A stretch of 64,000 bases of DNA. Source: Perognathus longimembris pacificus. Lineage: Eukaryota; Chordata; Mammalia; Rodentia; Heteromyidae. Numbering within the stretch: the stretch's first letter is position 1; every line of letters starts with the position of its first letter. Shown piece by piece: positions 48,471 through 59,972 of this stretch. The translations under genes and the position numbers were made by a program. The notes under the pieces were generated by a model that did not search any database, was not told the origin of the DNA, and was given only the letters and a program-made list of their open reading frames with translations. Where the stretch lies: NCBI RefSeq assembly GCF_023159225.1, contig NC_063169.1:53345934-53409933 (forward strand). Reading direction: 5' to 3'.

Positions 48471-49481
48471 ACTTCTCTCACTCAACTTTAGAAAACCAGT
48501 ATAAACATTTTTATTGAAACAAATGAATGAAAAATGAATAGCATTCAGATGATAAAACCTAAAATGATACAGGACACTCTAAGACTAGAGTAGCAACACA
48601 TAAGGACTTCCATACACAAAGCACACTTAGCAAGAGCATCTGAGTTTCTCTAGTATTGCTTTTGCTTTTTAGTTGTACATTCCATTTCGCCTATTGTAGT
48701 TGTGATTTTGACCTTCTGGTCATGTTAATGGGGATGTGGCTTCACATCTAAGCAAGGAAGATGCTTTTCAAGTTACTGGAAGAGAGCTGCCAACCATCTC
48801 CCACACGTAGGACCCTGTTTTTTCAACACCTTGTGGGTTACTAATTGGAGTTTGCATAATCTACTGCCAAATTGCAGGCATTCCTTTCAAATGAGTGGAA
48901 TGCACTTCCTTCCCAGGGTCAATGAAAGGAGAAGGTCAGAGAGGGGAAAGGCAGCAAACAACCATCTAATTAATATAGAAGGAACTGAATTTCTGATTCT
49001 TTATTTTCTTCAGGAGAAACAAAAATGGAAATGCAATCCCCAAAATAAAAGTTTGTGTTTCATATTTCGATCCTTAAAAAACAGTGCAATTGTTGGCTGC
49101 ATTCATCACATTCATCTACATAGCAAGGGAGAAACAATGAGGAAATACTTTAGAGTATGCTTTCTAACACTTCAAAAGCTGAGGAGCTAGAAGCTGTGAA
49201 CAGCAAGGGCAAACCACCAGAGGGGGTGTCCCCTCAGTGTGAGCCATCTGCACACCATTTTGAAGGAGTATGAATGACTATGTGTATATATATGAATATG
49301 GACACGAGAAAAAGCACCAGTCAAATCCATGGTGCAATTCAAAGCTAATCAGTAATGAGGACACCCTCAGACAATGAATCCTAATGTTTTCTCCTCCACT
49401 TCAGTCCTTCAAATAAACTACAATTTAAAGCTGCCTCAGAAATGCAAGACTGGTCATTTTTTCTAAAATACTGATTATATA
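48471..49481. other. Unassigned unique DNA
   Basis: A 119-codon frame at 48831-49190 lacks protein features. A CTCF-like motif is at 49214-49230. Confidence 0.45.
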
Positions 49482-49735
49482 AGCTGGGTCCTGATGGCCT
49501 ACACCAGTAATCCTAGCTACTCAGGAGACTGAGATCTGAGGATCCCTGTTCAAAGCCAGCCTGAGCAGGAAAGTCCTTGGGACTCTTATCTTCAATAAAC
49601 CACTCAGCAAAAGCCAGGAGTAGTGCTGTGGCTCAAGTTGGTAGAGCACTAGCATTGATCAAAAGAAGATCAGAGACAAAAGCCCAGGCCCTGAGTTTAA
49701 GCCGCATGACCAGTTAAAAAAGAAAGAAAAAAAAA
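49482..49735 (+). mobile_element. Chimeric B1/Alu-like plus tRNA-type SINE
   Basis: AATCCTAGCTACTCAGGAGA, GATCTGAGGATCCCTGTTCA, AGTAGTGCTGTGGCTCAAGT and GGCCCTGAGTTTAAGCCGCA, followed by an A-rich tail. Confidence 0.92.
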
Positions 49736-49931
49736 ATATATTGATTGCATAAATGCTCAGAGCTTTGAAAATACTCAAAAGTAAAATTAGTAATATATTT
49801 CCTGTTATGAATGTTTTGAATTAGTATCTAGCTAGCTAAAATAAACTTAGTCTTTCTAATAGATCATTTATAGCAAATTGAGGAATTTAGTTCTATATCA
49901 TAATTATAAAATATGAAAAATTATCTTTAAT

Positions 49932-50010
49932 TTTGTTTGATGTCTCTTGATGTCTGAGGATTGGATCTAGGGTCTTGAACATCTACCACTCAGCTCATAT
50001 CTCTGAACCT
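49932..50010 (-). mobile_element. ID-type SINE
   Basis: The + strand shows GAGGATTGGATCTAGGGTCT and CATCTACCACTCAGCTCATA, the complement of ID. Confidence 0.65.
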
Positions 50011-50604
50011 CATGTTATTTGTGTTTAATTACTGTGTTACAAATCACATTATCTTCATCAGGAAAGAAGTTAGAGGTGAAATACCTTGGGAAAACTATCA
50101 CACACAAAAAGTAATACTTTTTAATGTCAAATAAAAATAAGGTGTTTAAAAGGAACATGTTAAAGAAACAGTATATTTTTTTCTGAGTCACTTTTAAGAG
50201 AAAAAAAATATTCAAACAGCAAATCTAAGCTCAAAGGTTCCTAACATTGAAGACTATTAAACTGATAAATATAAAAAATATGTAAATTCACCCATAAGTC
50301 AACTCTTTGTGAGCATATCGATTAAATTGCCAGGAAGTGACCTATCAACTTAATACAAACATTATGTTTTAAACAGTGCAAGCCTTAAAAAAAAAAAGAA
50401 TCAAGATTTAAAGTGAATTTTAAGAAATAGCTAATTAAAACTCAAAAACAATCAAGAAAGATTGCTCCATTTAAATTCTCCTGAACTAGAATTGATTACA
50501 GGTAGTATGAAGGCAAATTATTTGTAATTTCATAATGGTATCAAGATCAATTATTAATCCATTCTGTTTGTTTTTATTTTTTATTATTCTATTTAAATAT
50601 GTTT

Positions 50605-50672
50605 TTCCTTTAATGTCAAAGTGAAGTACAGAGAGGTTTCTGTTTGGTTTTAGACTTGTTTTTCTTTTGACA
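50605..50672 (-). mobile_element. LINE-1 3' UTR fragment
   Basis: TTTAATGTCAAAGTGAAGTA followed by CAGAGAGGTTTC matches the 3' tip of the LINE-1 copies at 30.4 and 56.5 kb. Confidence 0.55.
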
Positions 50673-50674
50673 TT

Positions 50675-50852
50675 TTTTTTATACTACTGAGGTTTGTACT
50701 TAGGGCCTTGTGCTTGCTAGGCAAATACTTGAGCCACACTTCCCAACCCTTTTAGCAGTTGTTTGAGTTATTATTCTGATAGGGTCTCACACTTTTACCT
50801 GGGCCAGTCTTGGAGAGTATCTGGAATTAAATCATGGCCTTCCATGCCTGGC
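50675..50852 (-). mobile_element. ID-type SINE plus B1-like SINE
   Basis: An ID complement (TTAGGGCCTTGTGCTTGCTA, CTTGAGCCACACTTCCC) is followed by a B1 complement (TAGGGTCTCACACTTTTACC, ATGGCCTTCCATGCCTGGC). Confidence 0.72.
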
Positions 50853-50861
50853 TTGTTTTTT

Positions 50862-51185
50862 GTGGGGTGTTTTATTCTGGGGGGGGGAGCTTGTTTTTTG
50901 TGCTATGGTTGAATTCAGGGTCTCATGTTCTGACTTGGCTTTCTTGTTCATAGCTGGGGCTCTACCATTTGTACCACACCTCCAATCCATCATTTTGCTG
51001 GTGAACTGAGGGAGTCTCACAGACATTTCTGCTTAGGCTAGCTTCAAATCATAATCCTCTAAGTCTCAGCTCCCTAAATAAATAGGATTATGGGCTGTTC
51101 TTTGTGATAAGGTCTCACCAACTTTTTGCCTGGGCTGCTATTGAACCACAATCCCCCTATCTCCACCTCCTAATAAGCTTGTACT
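50862..51185 (-). mobile_element. Chimeric SINE with an adjoining B1-like fragment
   Basis: CTCTACCATTTGTACCACAC, GAGGGAGTCTCACAGACATT and TAAATAGGATTATGGGCTG give the chimera. GATAAGGTCTCACCAACTTT and GGGCTGCTATTGAACCACAA give a second B1-like piece. Confidence 0.78.
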
Positions 51186-51439
51186 ACTTTGGTTTAAAAG
51201 CTAAGTACTTGGTCTAGATAGGATAACACTTTAGACATTCATTTATGTATTAATTCACTCAGTTTAGAAAACTGAATTTTTTTGTTCTGCTTTAAACACA
51301 CTGATCATTTAGGACTCCAATTTAATTTTTTAATTTGGAACAATACTGACTTTTATATCAGAATCAACCTAAATTCCTATAATGGACTCATTTCCTACAT
51401 GATGATATTACTTGGGTACTGAAGGTTTGGATTCTAAGA

Positions 51440-51910
51440 ACCTACGGTCAGTAGAAAACAAGCTCTTTGGGCTTACAGAGGAACCAAACTCAAACTCTTG
51501 CCCAAAATGAACAATTGGAATTCCTGTTGAGGTTTTCAAAAGTCTCCACCACCCCCTCAAGTGTCCTACTTTTCAAGCAGCTCAGCACTTCCAAACCAAG
51601 CCAGAACAAGGAACCCTGAGATCTTTGTGGTCGGCTGTTTCCCAAGTATTCCAAACCCACGCCTGGACCAAGAAGCTCCAGGAATCTCATCAGAAACCTT
51701 GACCCCAGGAGGTTTCTAGCTCGATGTCCAAACCAGAGAGGTTTGGACAAGATCGCCTGAACCTTCGACCCCCTCTTGACTTGCTTGTCAGGATTGCAGC
51801 TGTGGGCACTCACCTAGGAGTCTTGACTACTTTCTCTATAGTTGCATAGTTAAATGTGCCGTTGACACTGTCAGTCCCTGGGCCGGGAGCAGTCAAGATG
51901 GCTCAGTTTA
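51440..51910 (-). other. Unique CpG-bearing patch with a reverse-strand splice-donor-like site
   Basis: This is repeat-free sequence with clustered CpG relative to its surroundings. On the reverse strand it contains GCCATCTT (YY1-like, at 51895-51902) and, about 80 bases downstream, CTAG|GTGAGTG (donor at 51813/51814). A 107-codon reverse frame at 51490-51813 lacks recognisable domains. It could be a small non-coding transcript's first exon, an unrecognised LTR, or nothing. Confidence 0.25.
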
Positions 51911-52299
51911 AAAACCTAATAAATAGATTGAAAGTAACCACCGAAAACAAAATTACAGAGACTGCCTTGTAGCTCCGCTGCATAGTCTCTTCAGCCAACC
52001 TCAGCCTTCATCTCAGTGTTGCACAAAGTTCAGAATCATGAAGCATCAGAAAGCAGGACAGCATTTCCCTAACACACTCAATGCCCTAGGCTCCATCACA
52101 GAATGTAAACAAGTAAATAAACAATACAATAAACTTCAATTCCAATGTATTGGCAATTTTATTTTCAAAATACTCGAAAGAGGAATAGATTAGTGTAACT
52201 TCAGGTTCATGTTGCAGTAATGACAGAAACATCAAAAATATCGTATTTCTTTAGATCTCAATTTTTTCTCATAAGAAAAGAGCGATATTAAGAAATTAT

Positions 52300-52518
52300 C
52301 ACAGCTAGGTGCTGAGGTCTCCTAACTCCTCAGGAGGCTGAGCTTTGAGGATTGGCATTCAGATCCAGACGGGGCAGACAAAATCTCCAGACTCTTATCT
52401 ACAATTAACTGATTAAAAGCCATAGCTGGAGGCATGGCTCAAGTGGTAGAGCATCCGCAGGAAAGAGGGGAGAGTGAGAAAAGTTAAGGCCCTGAGTTCA
52501 AGCCCAGTACTTGCACTC
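52300..52518 (+). mobile_element. Chimeric B1/Alu-like plus tRNA-type SINE
   Basis: CTAACTCCTCAGGAGGCTGA, CTCTTATCTACAATTAACTG, GCATGGCTCAAGTGGTAGAG and GCCCTGAGTTCAAGCCC. A GA microsatellite (52519-52552) follows. Confidence 0.87.
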
Positions 52519-52549
<31 letters not shown>

Positions 52550-52767
52550 CAGGGAAGATGCCTATAACTGGGTATTCTTACAAAGTATGTAGCACAACAA
52601 GAACTAAATCCACTTTAGTTTTTTTTTTTCTTGGTTGCATTAATGCTTTTACTCAGTAAACAAGTATTTAATTGAGTATACATTATATGGCAGATTCTGT
52701 ACTGTCTTGAATATACACTGGTATTGGTAAACACAACAAATATAGTACCTGCTCAGAGAGCATATAG

Positions 52768-52769
<2 letters not shown>

Positions 52770-52818
<49 letters not shown>
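52770..52818. repeat. (GT)n microsatellite
   Basis: About 24 GT units. The opposite frame gives a Thr/His run that is repeat translation. Confidence 0.97.
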
Positions 52819-52819
<1 letters not shown>

Positions 52820-52892
52820 CCATGTAACCCTGGGGCCTGAACTCAGGGCCTGGGTGTTGTCCCTGAGCTTTTGTGCTCAAGGATAACATCAG
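52819..52892 (-). mobile_element. SINE fragment (tRNA-type half)
   Basis: CTGGGGCCTGAACTCAGGGC and TGAGCTTTTGTGCTCAAGGA are the complement of the right half of the chimeric SINE, truncated at about 52892. Confidence 0.75.
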
Positions 52893-53089
52893 AGAGGGTA
52901 TAATTGTGATGAAGAAAATAGCAAGGAGAACAATAAAGGAACAGAGAAGGGAAACAAGAGTTTGAACTCACTCATAGATGTTAGGAAGAAACTGAATAGG
53001 ATTCCAAGAGAGGAATCAACCATAGTGTTCACTGACTCTCTAGTCCTTGATTGAGTTTTAGAAAGGAATATGTCTTCTAAATATATATT

Positions 53090-53810
53090 TTACTTTAATC
53101 AGACTCAACTTAAGTCTCACAGCCTGCATTACCCTTTGAAAAGCATGTGGCCCTCGTGTAGGCCAGAGTATCTCAGACCTCTGCTGAATCGCTGGCAGCT
53201 TTTCTGGACATGGATGGCCCTGCTCACTTTCAACCTGTCATTGCATTTTCCTTTCCTGAGAAAGGTCGAGGGAGCGGTTTTGACAGAGTGATGCTGTTGA
53301 TATTTAGAATCCTGACTTTCTTGACCCTTTGCTGTGGAGCTGAAGGCCAGCATGTATGAAGAAAGCCTGCCTCGTTGCCATGGTGGCTAATTTCTGACAA
53401 CAGACGCAGGTCAGGTGTCTGTTTTGGGCCTCTCAGACTTGTCAGCAGCTCTCGATAAAGCAGGTCATCTAGCATTTATTGGCTCACCTGTACATTCTGG
53501 TTGGAACAGCTAAGAGCGACTCGTCGTGCCCTTTCTCTCTTTTGGAGAAACCCCAGGAAATGGTGCTGCTTGTGGCTGAGCTGCTCCAAGAACATGGCTG
53601 GTTATTCAATCTGTATGGCCTACTCTCGGCGTGAAAGTGTGTCGGTGACGATGAGATGGTTTTAAGCAGGTGCCGATCCAAATCACAGCCATGACTCCTG
53701 TACCACAAGATCACACTACTGGGGCCACATCCAAAGGCCTGCATGGGGATGATGTTAAAGAAAGAAAATATAACCCAATATACATGCATGAGAGACTTCA
53801 TTTGTATACA
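53090..53810. other. Unique segment, candidate conserved non-coding element
   Basis: About 700 bases with no recognisable repeat and more CpG than the surroundings (CGTGTAGG, AGCGACTCGTCGTGCC, CTCTCGGCGTG, GTGTCGGTGACGATG). Frames of 70-105 codons occur on both strands without protein features. Its composition resembles a distal regulatory element, but conservation is untested. Confidence 0.33.
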
Positions 53811-53937
53811 CAGTGACAGACAGGGCCTGAGTCACAGATACTAAAGATTCTCCCTTTTGTGTAAAGAATATGATTGAATTGATCGCGCAAAAGTTTTTTT
53901 TAAAAAACAAAGTTTTGAGTCACAAAATTAAGGGAAT

Positions 53938-54276
53938 CTTTATTAGTTTTCAAGGGCTAGAATGACAAGATACCACAAAGCAGGCAGCTTCAACAATACT
54001 TCAATAATCACAGTTCTAGGGACTAAAAGTTCCAGGGCAAGGTGTCTGTAGTTTGTTTCATTCCGAGGCCTTGTCTGTAGAGCATCACAGCGCCCCCTCA
54101 AGGCCACTATGTGCTCAAATTTTCTCTCCTTAAAGACATGTTGGATTGGAGCCATACTGATGTCCTGCAGATTTTATTTTTGAAAGACCTTGTCCCCAAC
54201 GAGGCTCTATTCTGCAGTGCTGATGTTTCACACTCAAAAATATAAATCATGTGGGAACGTAATTAAGCTTATAACA
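53938..54276 (-). mobile_element. MLT1-like MaLR LTR
   Basis: On the + strand, TATTAGTTTTCAAGGGCTAG, GACAAGATACCACAAAGCAG and ATCACAGTTCTAGGGACTAA are the complement of the conserved MLT1 3' end. The far side (GAACGTAATTAAGCTTATAA, then CA) matches its 5' end. This is a solitary old LTR of about 340 bases, in the expected size range. Confidence 0.72.
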
Positions 54277-54322
54277 ACATTTGTAACTACCTTTACTATA
54301 AATTGAGGATTCTATCTTTATT

Positions 54323-54323
<1 letters not shown>

Positions 54324-54356
<33 letters not shown>
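54324..54356. repeat. (CA)n microsatellite
   Basis: About 15 CA units. Confidence 0.93.
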
Positions 54357-54359
<3 letters not shown>

Positions 54360-56524
54360 ATTTTTCAGAATAGAAGCATCCAAGGCTGATGATAATTGGT
54401 ATTTTTTCACCTGAGATCTCAATATACTTTACAAAAACCTGTTATGGAAGTAAAATGCAAATGAGAAGTACAATTTCACTAAGCTCTCTATCTGAAGCAA
54501 AGTAATATATATTCCTCCCATTAGACCTAACTCCTTAGTAGAAAATTCATTCCTAACCCATTCCAATAAATTTAAAAAAAAATTATTTTTAAATGGGGGA
54601 AATCTAGATTCCTAGACTTATAAAAGATCATCTAGTTGTAACTCTAGTGAGGATTGTTCTAAAACAACATCACAAAATCTACTAACATTTTTAGGAATGA
54701 ATTAAATCTTCAAGTCACAGGCTCACTATCTTTTTCTAACACTTTTTCCTCTCCCATGTGCTTCCTTGAACCCTGTCTAAAGCATATTTCAGACCCTTTT
54801 GAACTTGAATTCCTCCAAGTATTACAGGAAAAAGAATCACAAATTTTGCCTGATCTTCTCTGACAGCTAGAAGACTATCTAAATTCTTACTAATATACAA
54901 AGATTACAAGGTGTAAGGCCAATCCCTCCATCAGCTGTGGCTTCTCCCAGAAAAAAAAAATGTCTGTTGAGCTGTATTGTTGGGGATTCTGGATGACTTT
55001 TTTGTGTATGCATACTAAACAAGATGGTTTGCAGATGACACAATGAGTGTGACACACTCAAGGACACGGTGCTCCTTGTTCTCTGGGCCATTCTAACAGG
55101 GCTCAGCCCTGTTCTGTCTTTTCAGCTCAGCTGTCTGGAGCTTATGTGTTCAAATTTGCAATAGGGCTGCTTTTGCATCTAAAAACCTCATTTTGGGTGG
55201 GATATGGCTGCCTGTTACCCAGCATAGATTGTTTTTAATGTGAATCTTTTGGCTCGAGAACATCTTGTCTCTCTAATTGCCCATTCCCTATTATGCATTC
55301 CCTCTGTATGGTTCGCATCTTGTTAGAATGCTCCTGGAGCATGCTCCCTACCATGGAGAAGAATTCTCTGGGAGACATAACAGGTCCCCATAGAACGATG
55401 TCTCAAGAGGGGCATGACTGCTCAGAGCCAAGGAGATTAAACTCCTGCCCTACCTACATCACTCCTTTATCAAGGATTTCAATGAAGTGTCTTGTTTTCT
55501 ATCTCAGCATCTGCATCTATGCATAGATGAAATTTTTTATCCTTAATTTTTAGAGGGCGGATAAATTCGGTATATCAAAAATACTTGTTTACCTTAAAAA
55601 CCCAGGATAAGGAAGGTACCAATTCTTGTTGGAAAATGAGTAAACCCACAAGATCAAGGAATGACACAGGAGACATCAACAAATAAGAGATATATTTGGA
55701 GATGGAATGTGGGCAGGCAGGTTGTGACTGAGTTATATTTATTTCTTTGTCATACCATGGGGCCTGCACAAGGGGAAAACCTGGATAAAGGAAGTTGATT
55801 AGTGCCCAACTTTAGAAAATTTTAGGAATGGAAGGCAGCAAGGTACTGTTAAAGATGGGAAGCAAGGAAGGTTGAAGAAATTCCAGAAAGAAGAATTGGT
55901 TCCATGTCTAGTTAGATCCCAGGTCTCTTCTCTTGCCCCACACACCCAAGAAAATACCCTCTTTCATCTTGGAAGAAGACTGATTTTTGCCTTCTGAAGA
56001 GGAAATCACTGGGATGAACGCAACGTGTGTATATAAAGCAACAACACATGACCCCCAGAAGAAAAAAGAAAGACACTCCCTTGGTGATCACTAAACAAAA
56101 ATGGGTAAATCCTTATCACTCTCTAATCACAGTGATGGTGGAATCAACCATATGGAATATGTCAATGTCTCTCAATCAGGAGATGAGGGGAGGAAAGGGA
56201 GATGAGGAGCACAAGGAAGACAGGGAAAAATAGAAAAATCTGACAATGGAGACAAAGGAGAATGACCAGGAAAACAGTAATACATAGCTACAGGAAGCAG
56301 GTCAATAAATAGAATGGACCTGCTAATAAAAATTTCAGACTTTTTGTGTTTGATAATATTACCATTTTTACCATTACTTCAGATACACAGAAGACCAGGT
56401 GAATAATAACATTTTGAAATAAAGAAGTGTTGTTCAAGAAAAAAACATGAACATAACACTTAGTAGGGCTGAACTATGAACTATTAAGACTATCATACTG
56501 CATGTGATTTAACCACCAATTTTT
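54357..56524. other. Unassigned unique DNA
   Basis: 55100-55480 is repeat-free with balanced composition and could be regulatory. No coding signal. Confidence 0.45.
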
Positions 56525-57630
56525 TTGGCATTTTTTTCCTTTATTGTCAAAGTGAAGTATAGAGGGGTTACAATTTCTTATGTAAGTCCGTGAGTACATT
56601 TCTTGTTCAACTTGTTGCCTCCTCCCTCATTTTCCCCCACCTCCCCCTTCCCCTTCCCCTCTCCTACCAAGAGTTGTGCAGTTGGTTTACATCAAATGGT
56701 TTCTAAATGTTGCTTTTTGAATGGTTTGTCTTTTTTTTTTTTGGCCAGTCCTGGGGCTTGGACTCAGGGCCTGAGCACTGTCCCTGGCTTCTTCTTGCTC
56801 AAGGCTAGCACTCTGCCACTTGAGCCACAGCGCCACTTCTGGCCATTTTCTGTATATGTGATGCTGGGGAATTGAACCCAGGGCTTCATGTATACAAGGC
56901 GAACACTCTTGCCACTAGGCCATATCTCCAGCCCTGAATGGTTTGTCTTTTTGTTCTTTGTCTCTCGATCCTTGTATTCCCTCTCCCTTCCCCAGTTCTA
57001 CAACCCATATCAGACAATATCCATGGTACTCAGATGAGATACAGTGATAGCAGGAGTACAACCACAGGGAGGGAATACAAGAGAAACCAAAAAAAAGCTA
57101 CAACTTCAAATGGCATGTTGAAAATAATTACAACAATGATATAATACTTGTTTCCATAACATGGAGTTCATTTCACTTAGCATCATCTTATGTGTTCATA
57201 AGGGCATAGCTATTGGGCTATTGTGATCTTCTGCCATGACTACTCCTAAACATGTACTAATTATTCCCTATGAGGGAAACCATACAGTCCATGCTTCTTT
57301 GGGTCTGGCTCACTTCACTTAGTATAATTTTTTCCAAGTCCTTCCATTTCCTTATGCATGGGGTTATGTCAATCTTTCTGATAGAGGTATAGAATTCCAT
57401 TGTGTATATGTACCACATTTTCCCGATCCATTTGTCTACTGAGGGGCATCTGGGTTGGTCCCATATTTTAGCAATGACAAATTATGCTGCAATGAACATT
57501 GTTGTGCTGTTGGCTTTAGTGTGGTCTTGTTTGTAATCTTTTGGGTAGATGCCCAAAAGTGGGGCTGCTGGGCCATGGGGGAGCTCTGTTTAGCTTTCTG
57601 AGGAACCTCCATACCACTTTCCAGAGTTTA
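56525..57630 (-). mobile_element. LINE-1 3' end, interrupted by a SINE
   Basis: The 3' UTR starts at TTTTTTCCTTTATTGTCAAA. The ORF2 C-terminal region is read on the reverse strand at about 57290-57500 with frame damage. The copy ends at about 57630 (GGAACCTCCATACCACTTTC). A SINE splits it at 56736-56934. Confidence 0.92.
56736..56934 (-). mobile_element. Dimeric tRNA-type SINE nested in LINE-1
   Basis: This near-consensus reverse copy is flanked by the direct repeat TGAATGGTTTGTCTTTT (from 56719 and from 56935). The LINE-1 copy at 19098-19135 has the same sequence once and no SINE, which confirms both boundaries. Confidence 0.97.
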
Positions 57631-58087
57631 ACCCCCAATTTTAATAATATTGAATTGCAAAGTGTGAGAGTAGGAAGAGACAAAAAGGAAGTATGTATAG
57701 AGTACAAATTCCTAATTATAAGTGTCTAAAATAGAAAATCAAAATATGGCAAGATAAATATATTACAAATATGAGGGTAATAAAAAAAACACCAAAAAAA
57801 AATCTGAGATTCTTGAATGTAATTTTCAGTGGAGAGTATGATCTGGGAGTGGGATGGCGTGGTTTAAGTAAACTTGCCTGGGGTGCATTTTAGTTATTAT
57901 AGTAACCCTTATAATATTAGTTATTTAATTAACCTATGTTTGGTGTTACTTAGCTAAAACCCAAATCTCAAATATAAGGCTATCTAACTCATGTAAAGTA
58001 CTTATTTAGCTTGTATTTGTATATTTTTTAAAATGCATTTTAATGAATTTTAAAAGCTTTGAGATCTTTCATATGGCAGAATTTTAG
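57631..58087. other. Unassigned AT-rich DNA
   Basis: No gene or nameable repeat seen. Confidence 0.5.
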
Positions 58088-58322
58088 GCCAGACACCAAT
58101 AGCTCACACCTGTAATCATAGCTACTTAAGAGACGGAAATGTGAGGATGGTGGTTCAAAGACAGCCCAAGGCAGGAAAGTCCATGAGACTCTTATCTCCA
58201 ATAAACCCTAAAAACCTAGAAGTGGATCTGTGGCTCAACTGGTAGAGCACTAGCCTTGAGCATTAAAGCTCAGGCACTGTGTGTAAGCCCTGAGTTCAAA
58301 TAGATGCCAGGACAAAAAGATC
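58088..58322 (+). mobile_element. Chimeric B1/Alu-like plus tRNA-type SINE
   Basis: GGCCAGACACCAATAGCTCA, CACCTGTAATCATAGCTACT, GAGACTCTTATCTCCAATAA and GATCTGTGGCTCAACTGGTA through CCCTGAGTTCAAATAGATGC. Confidence 0.9.
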
Positions 58323-59754
58323 CAATTTTATAAAAGTAAATCTGGAAAGTTATTATGGAATTGTGTGAGAGTCCTACACTTAGATTTGTTCTGGAGGCTC
58401 CATCAGTCTAGATTTTATTATAACTTAAAGGTATGGCATATATTCTTTTGCTATTTGCTGAAAAGCTGAATTACTTGATAATGAACATGAATTTATTCAG
58501 CAGTCCGGGTTTCCATGATCATTGAGAGCCTATGGAGTCATCTATTGCTGATTCAAAGCTGGCCAGGCTTCCTGATTCTAATCTCATTCCAGGGTGAACT
58601 GAGGTCAGCCACGGGATGAGATGTTCAGCTCAGTTGAATGTGAGCTAGTGCCAAACTACATGTGAGCTGAGAGCTCTAGGGTGCCAGGTGATAAACTGAA
58701 GAAAGAAAGATCACATGAGACTGACATTTTAGCACTGGCACATGGTCCTCTTCTGCAGAAATACTGAGCAAAACATTGTAGGTCAGCTACAAAGAAAACA
58801 CAGCTTTGTACCTTAAAAAAAAAAAAAAAAAAGACAGAATTCAAAGGACCAACCAACTCATCTGGAAAAATAAATTTTCTTATGCTGGTGAGGCCTGAGC
58901 TACATCCCACTTAAAAGGGGTATTTGATAAATAACTGTATTCTTGGAATGAATTTCCAACATTTATCTAAGACAAGTAATCCTTCTCAATACATCAGATT
59001 TAAGGAAAATAAAGAAGAGTGTTATCTGATGACTCTCATACAACCAGACACTGGCCTTGCCTACCTGCCCTGCAGTATCCATTTTAGTTCCCACCCAATT
59101 AATTTCCCAACACAACTCAGTAAGAAGATTGATAGGTGATGATACTACAAGGTTATCTTAGAAAACAAAAGTCAAAAAACTTAATATTCAAAACAATAAA
59201 ATAAAATAAAGCCAATACATAAAGGAAACAAATAAGAAAAACTGCTTCACTTTTCTTTGGATTTTTGTTTTGTTTTGCAACAGGTCTGCACCTTTATGTG
59301 CAAAAAAAAAAAAAAACAACCCACAAACAAACAACCTTCCCCAACTTCATATATTCTTCTTTGGCCAGGTTAGAGTATATAGCAGCAGAATTTATGTTGA
59401 GGAAGTACATATACATTTGAATTAGTAATGTTGAAAGTATACTCTATAAAACAGCCTCATGTTTTTATCTATGTATATTTAATGCATAAAATTACATATA
59501 TATAGAGAGAGTACAAAGTAGCCCTAATCTCATCATCCAGGGAAAAGTAATTTTAATACGTGCAATTTTATAATAACCAGGTCATACCCTTCATATTACT
59601 GTCTAATCTAGAGATCCAGAGTCTTTCAAATGATTAGATAAACTCCATCAACCATGGAAGTACTCTGACTTCATCAGGATTTTTTTTAATTCTGATTTAA
59701 AAACCATCTCTTTGTACACTTCAATCTGTTTTACACATTAAGACCTTATCTTCA
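58323..59754. other. Unassigned unique DNA
   Basis: A-runs at 58815-58832 and 59302-59316. No coding signal. Confidence 0.5.
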
Positions 59755-59972
59755 AAACGGTGCTGCCTAATACAGTAGCCATTAGCCATATGTGCGTATC
59801 ATAAGTTAAAATTAATGAGAGTCAGGTAAAATTAAAAACTCAGGTCCCGAATTTCTAGTTTAGGATCTCACAGGCTCGGTAGCTACCTGGAGCTCCAGTA
59901 CTGGGCAACACAGCTGGACAATACAGCAAGTTGTATCATCCCAGAAAGTTCTATGGGATGAATCTGTGTTAG
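59755..59972 (-). mobile_element. hAT-type (MER, Charlie-like) non-autonomous DNA transposon
   Basis: CGGTGCTGCCTAATACAGTA on the left and, reversed, a similar GTGTTGCCCAGTACTGG-containing unit on the right form imperfect inverted repeats. An AGAAAGTTCTATGGGATG unit follows. This order is that of a common ancient mammalian MER element. Confidence 0.6.
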
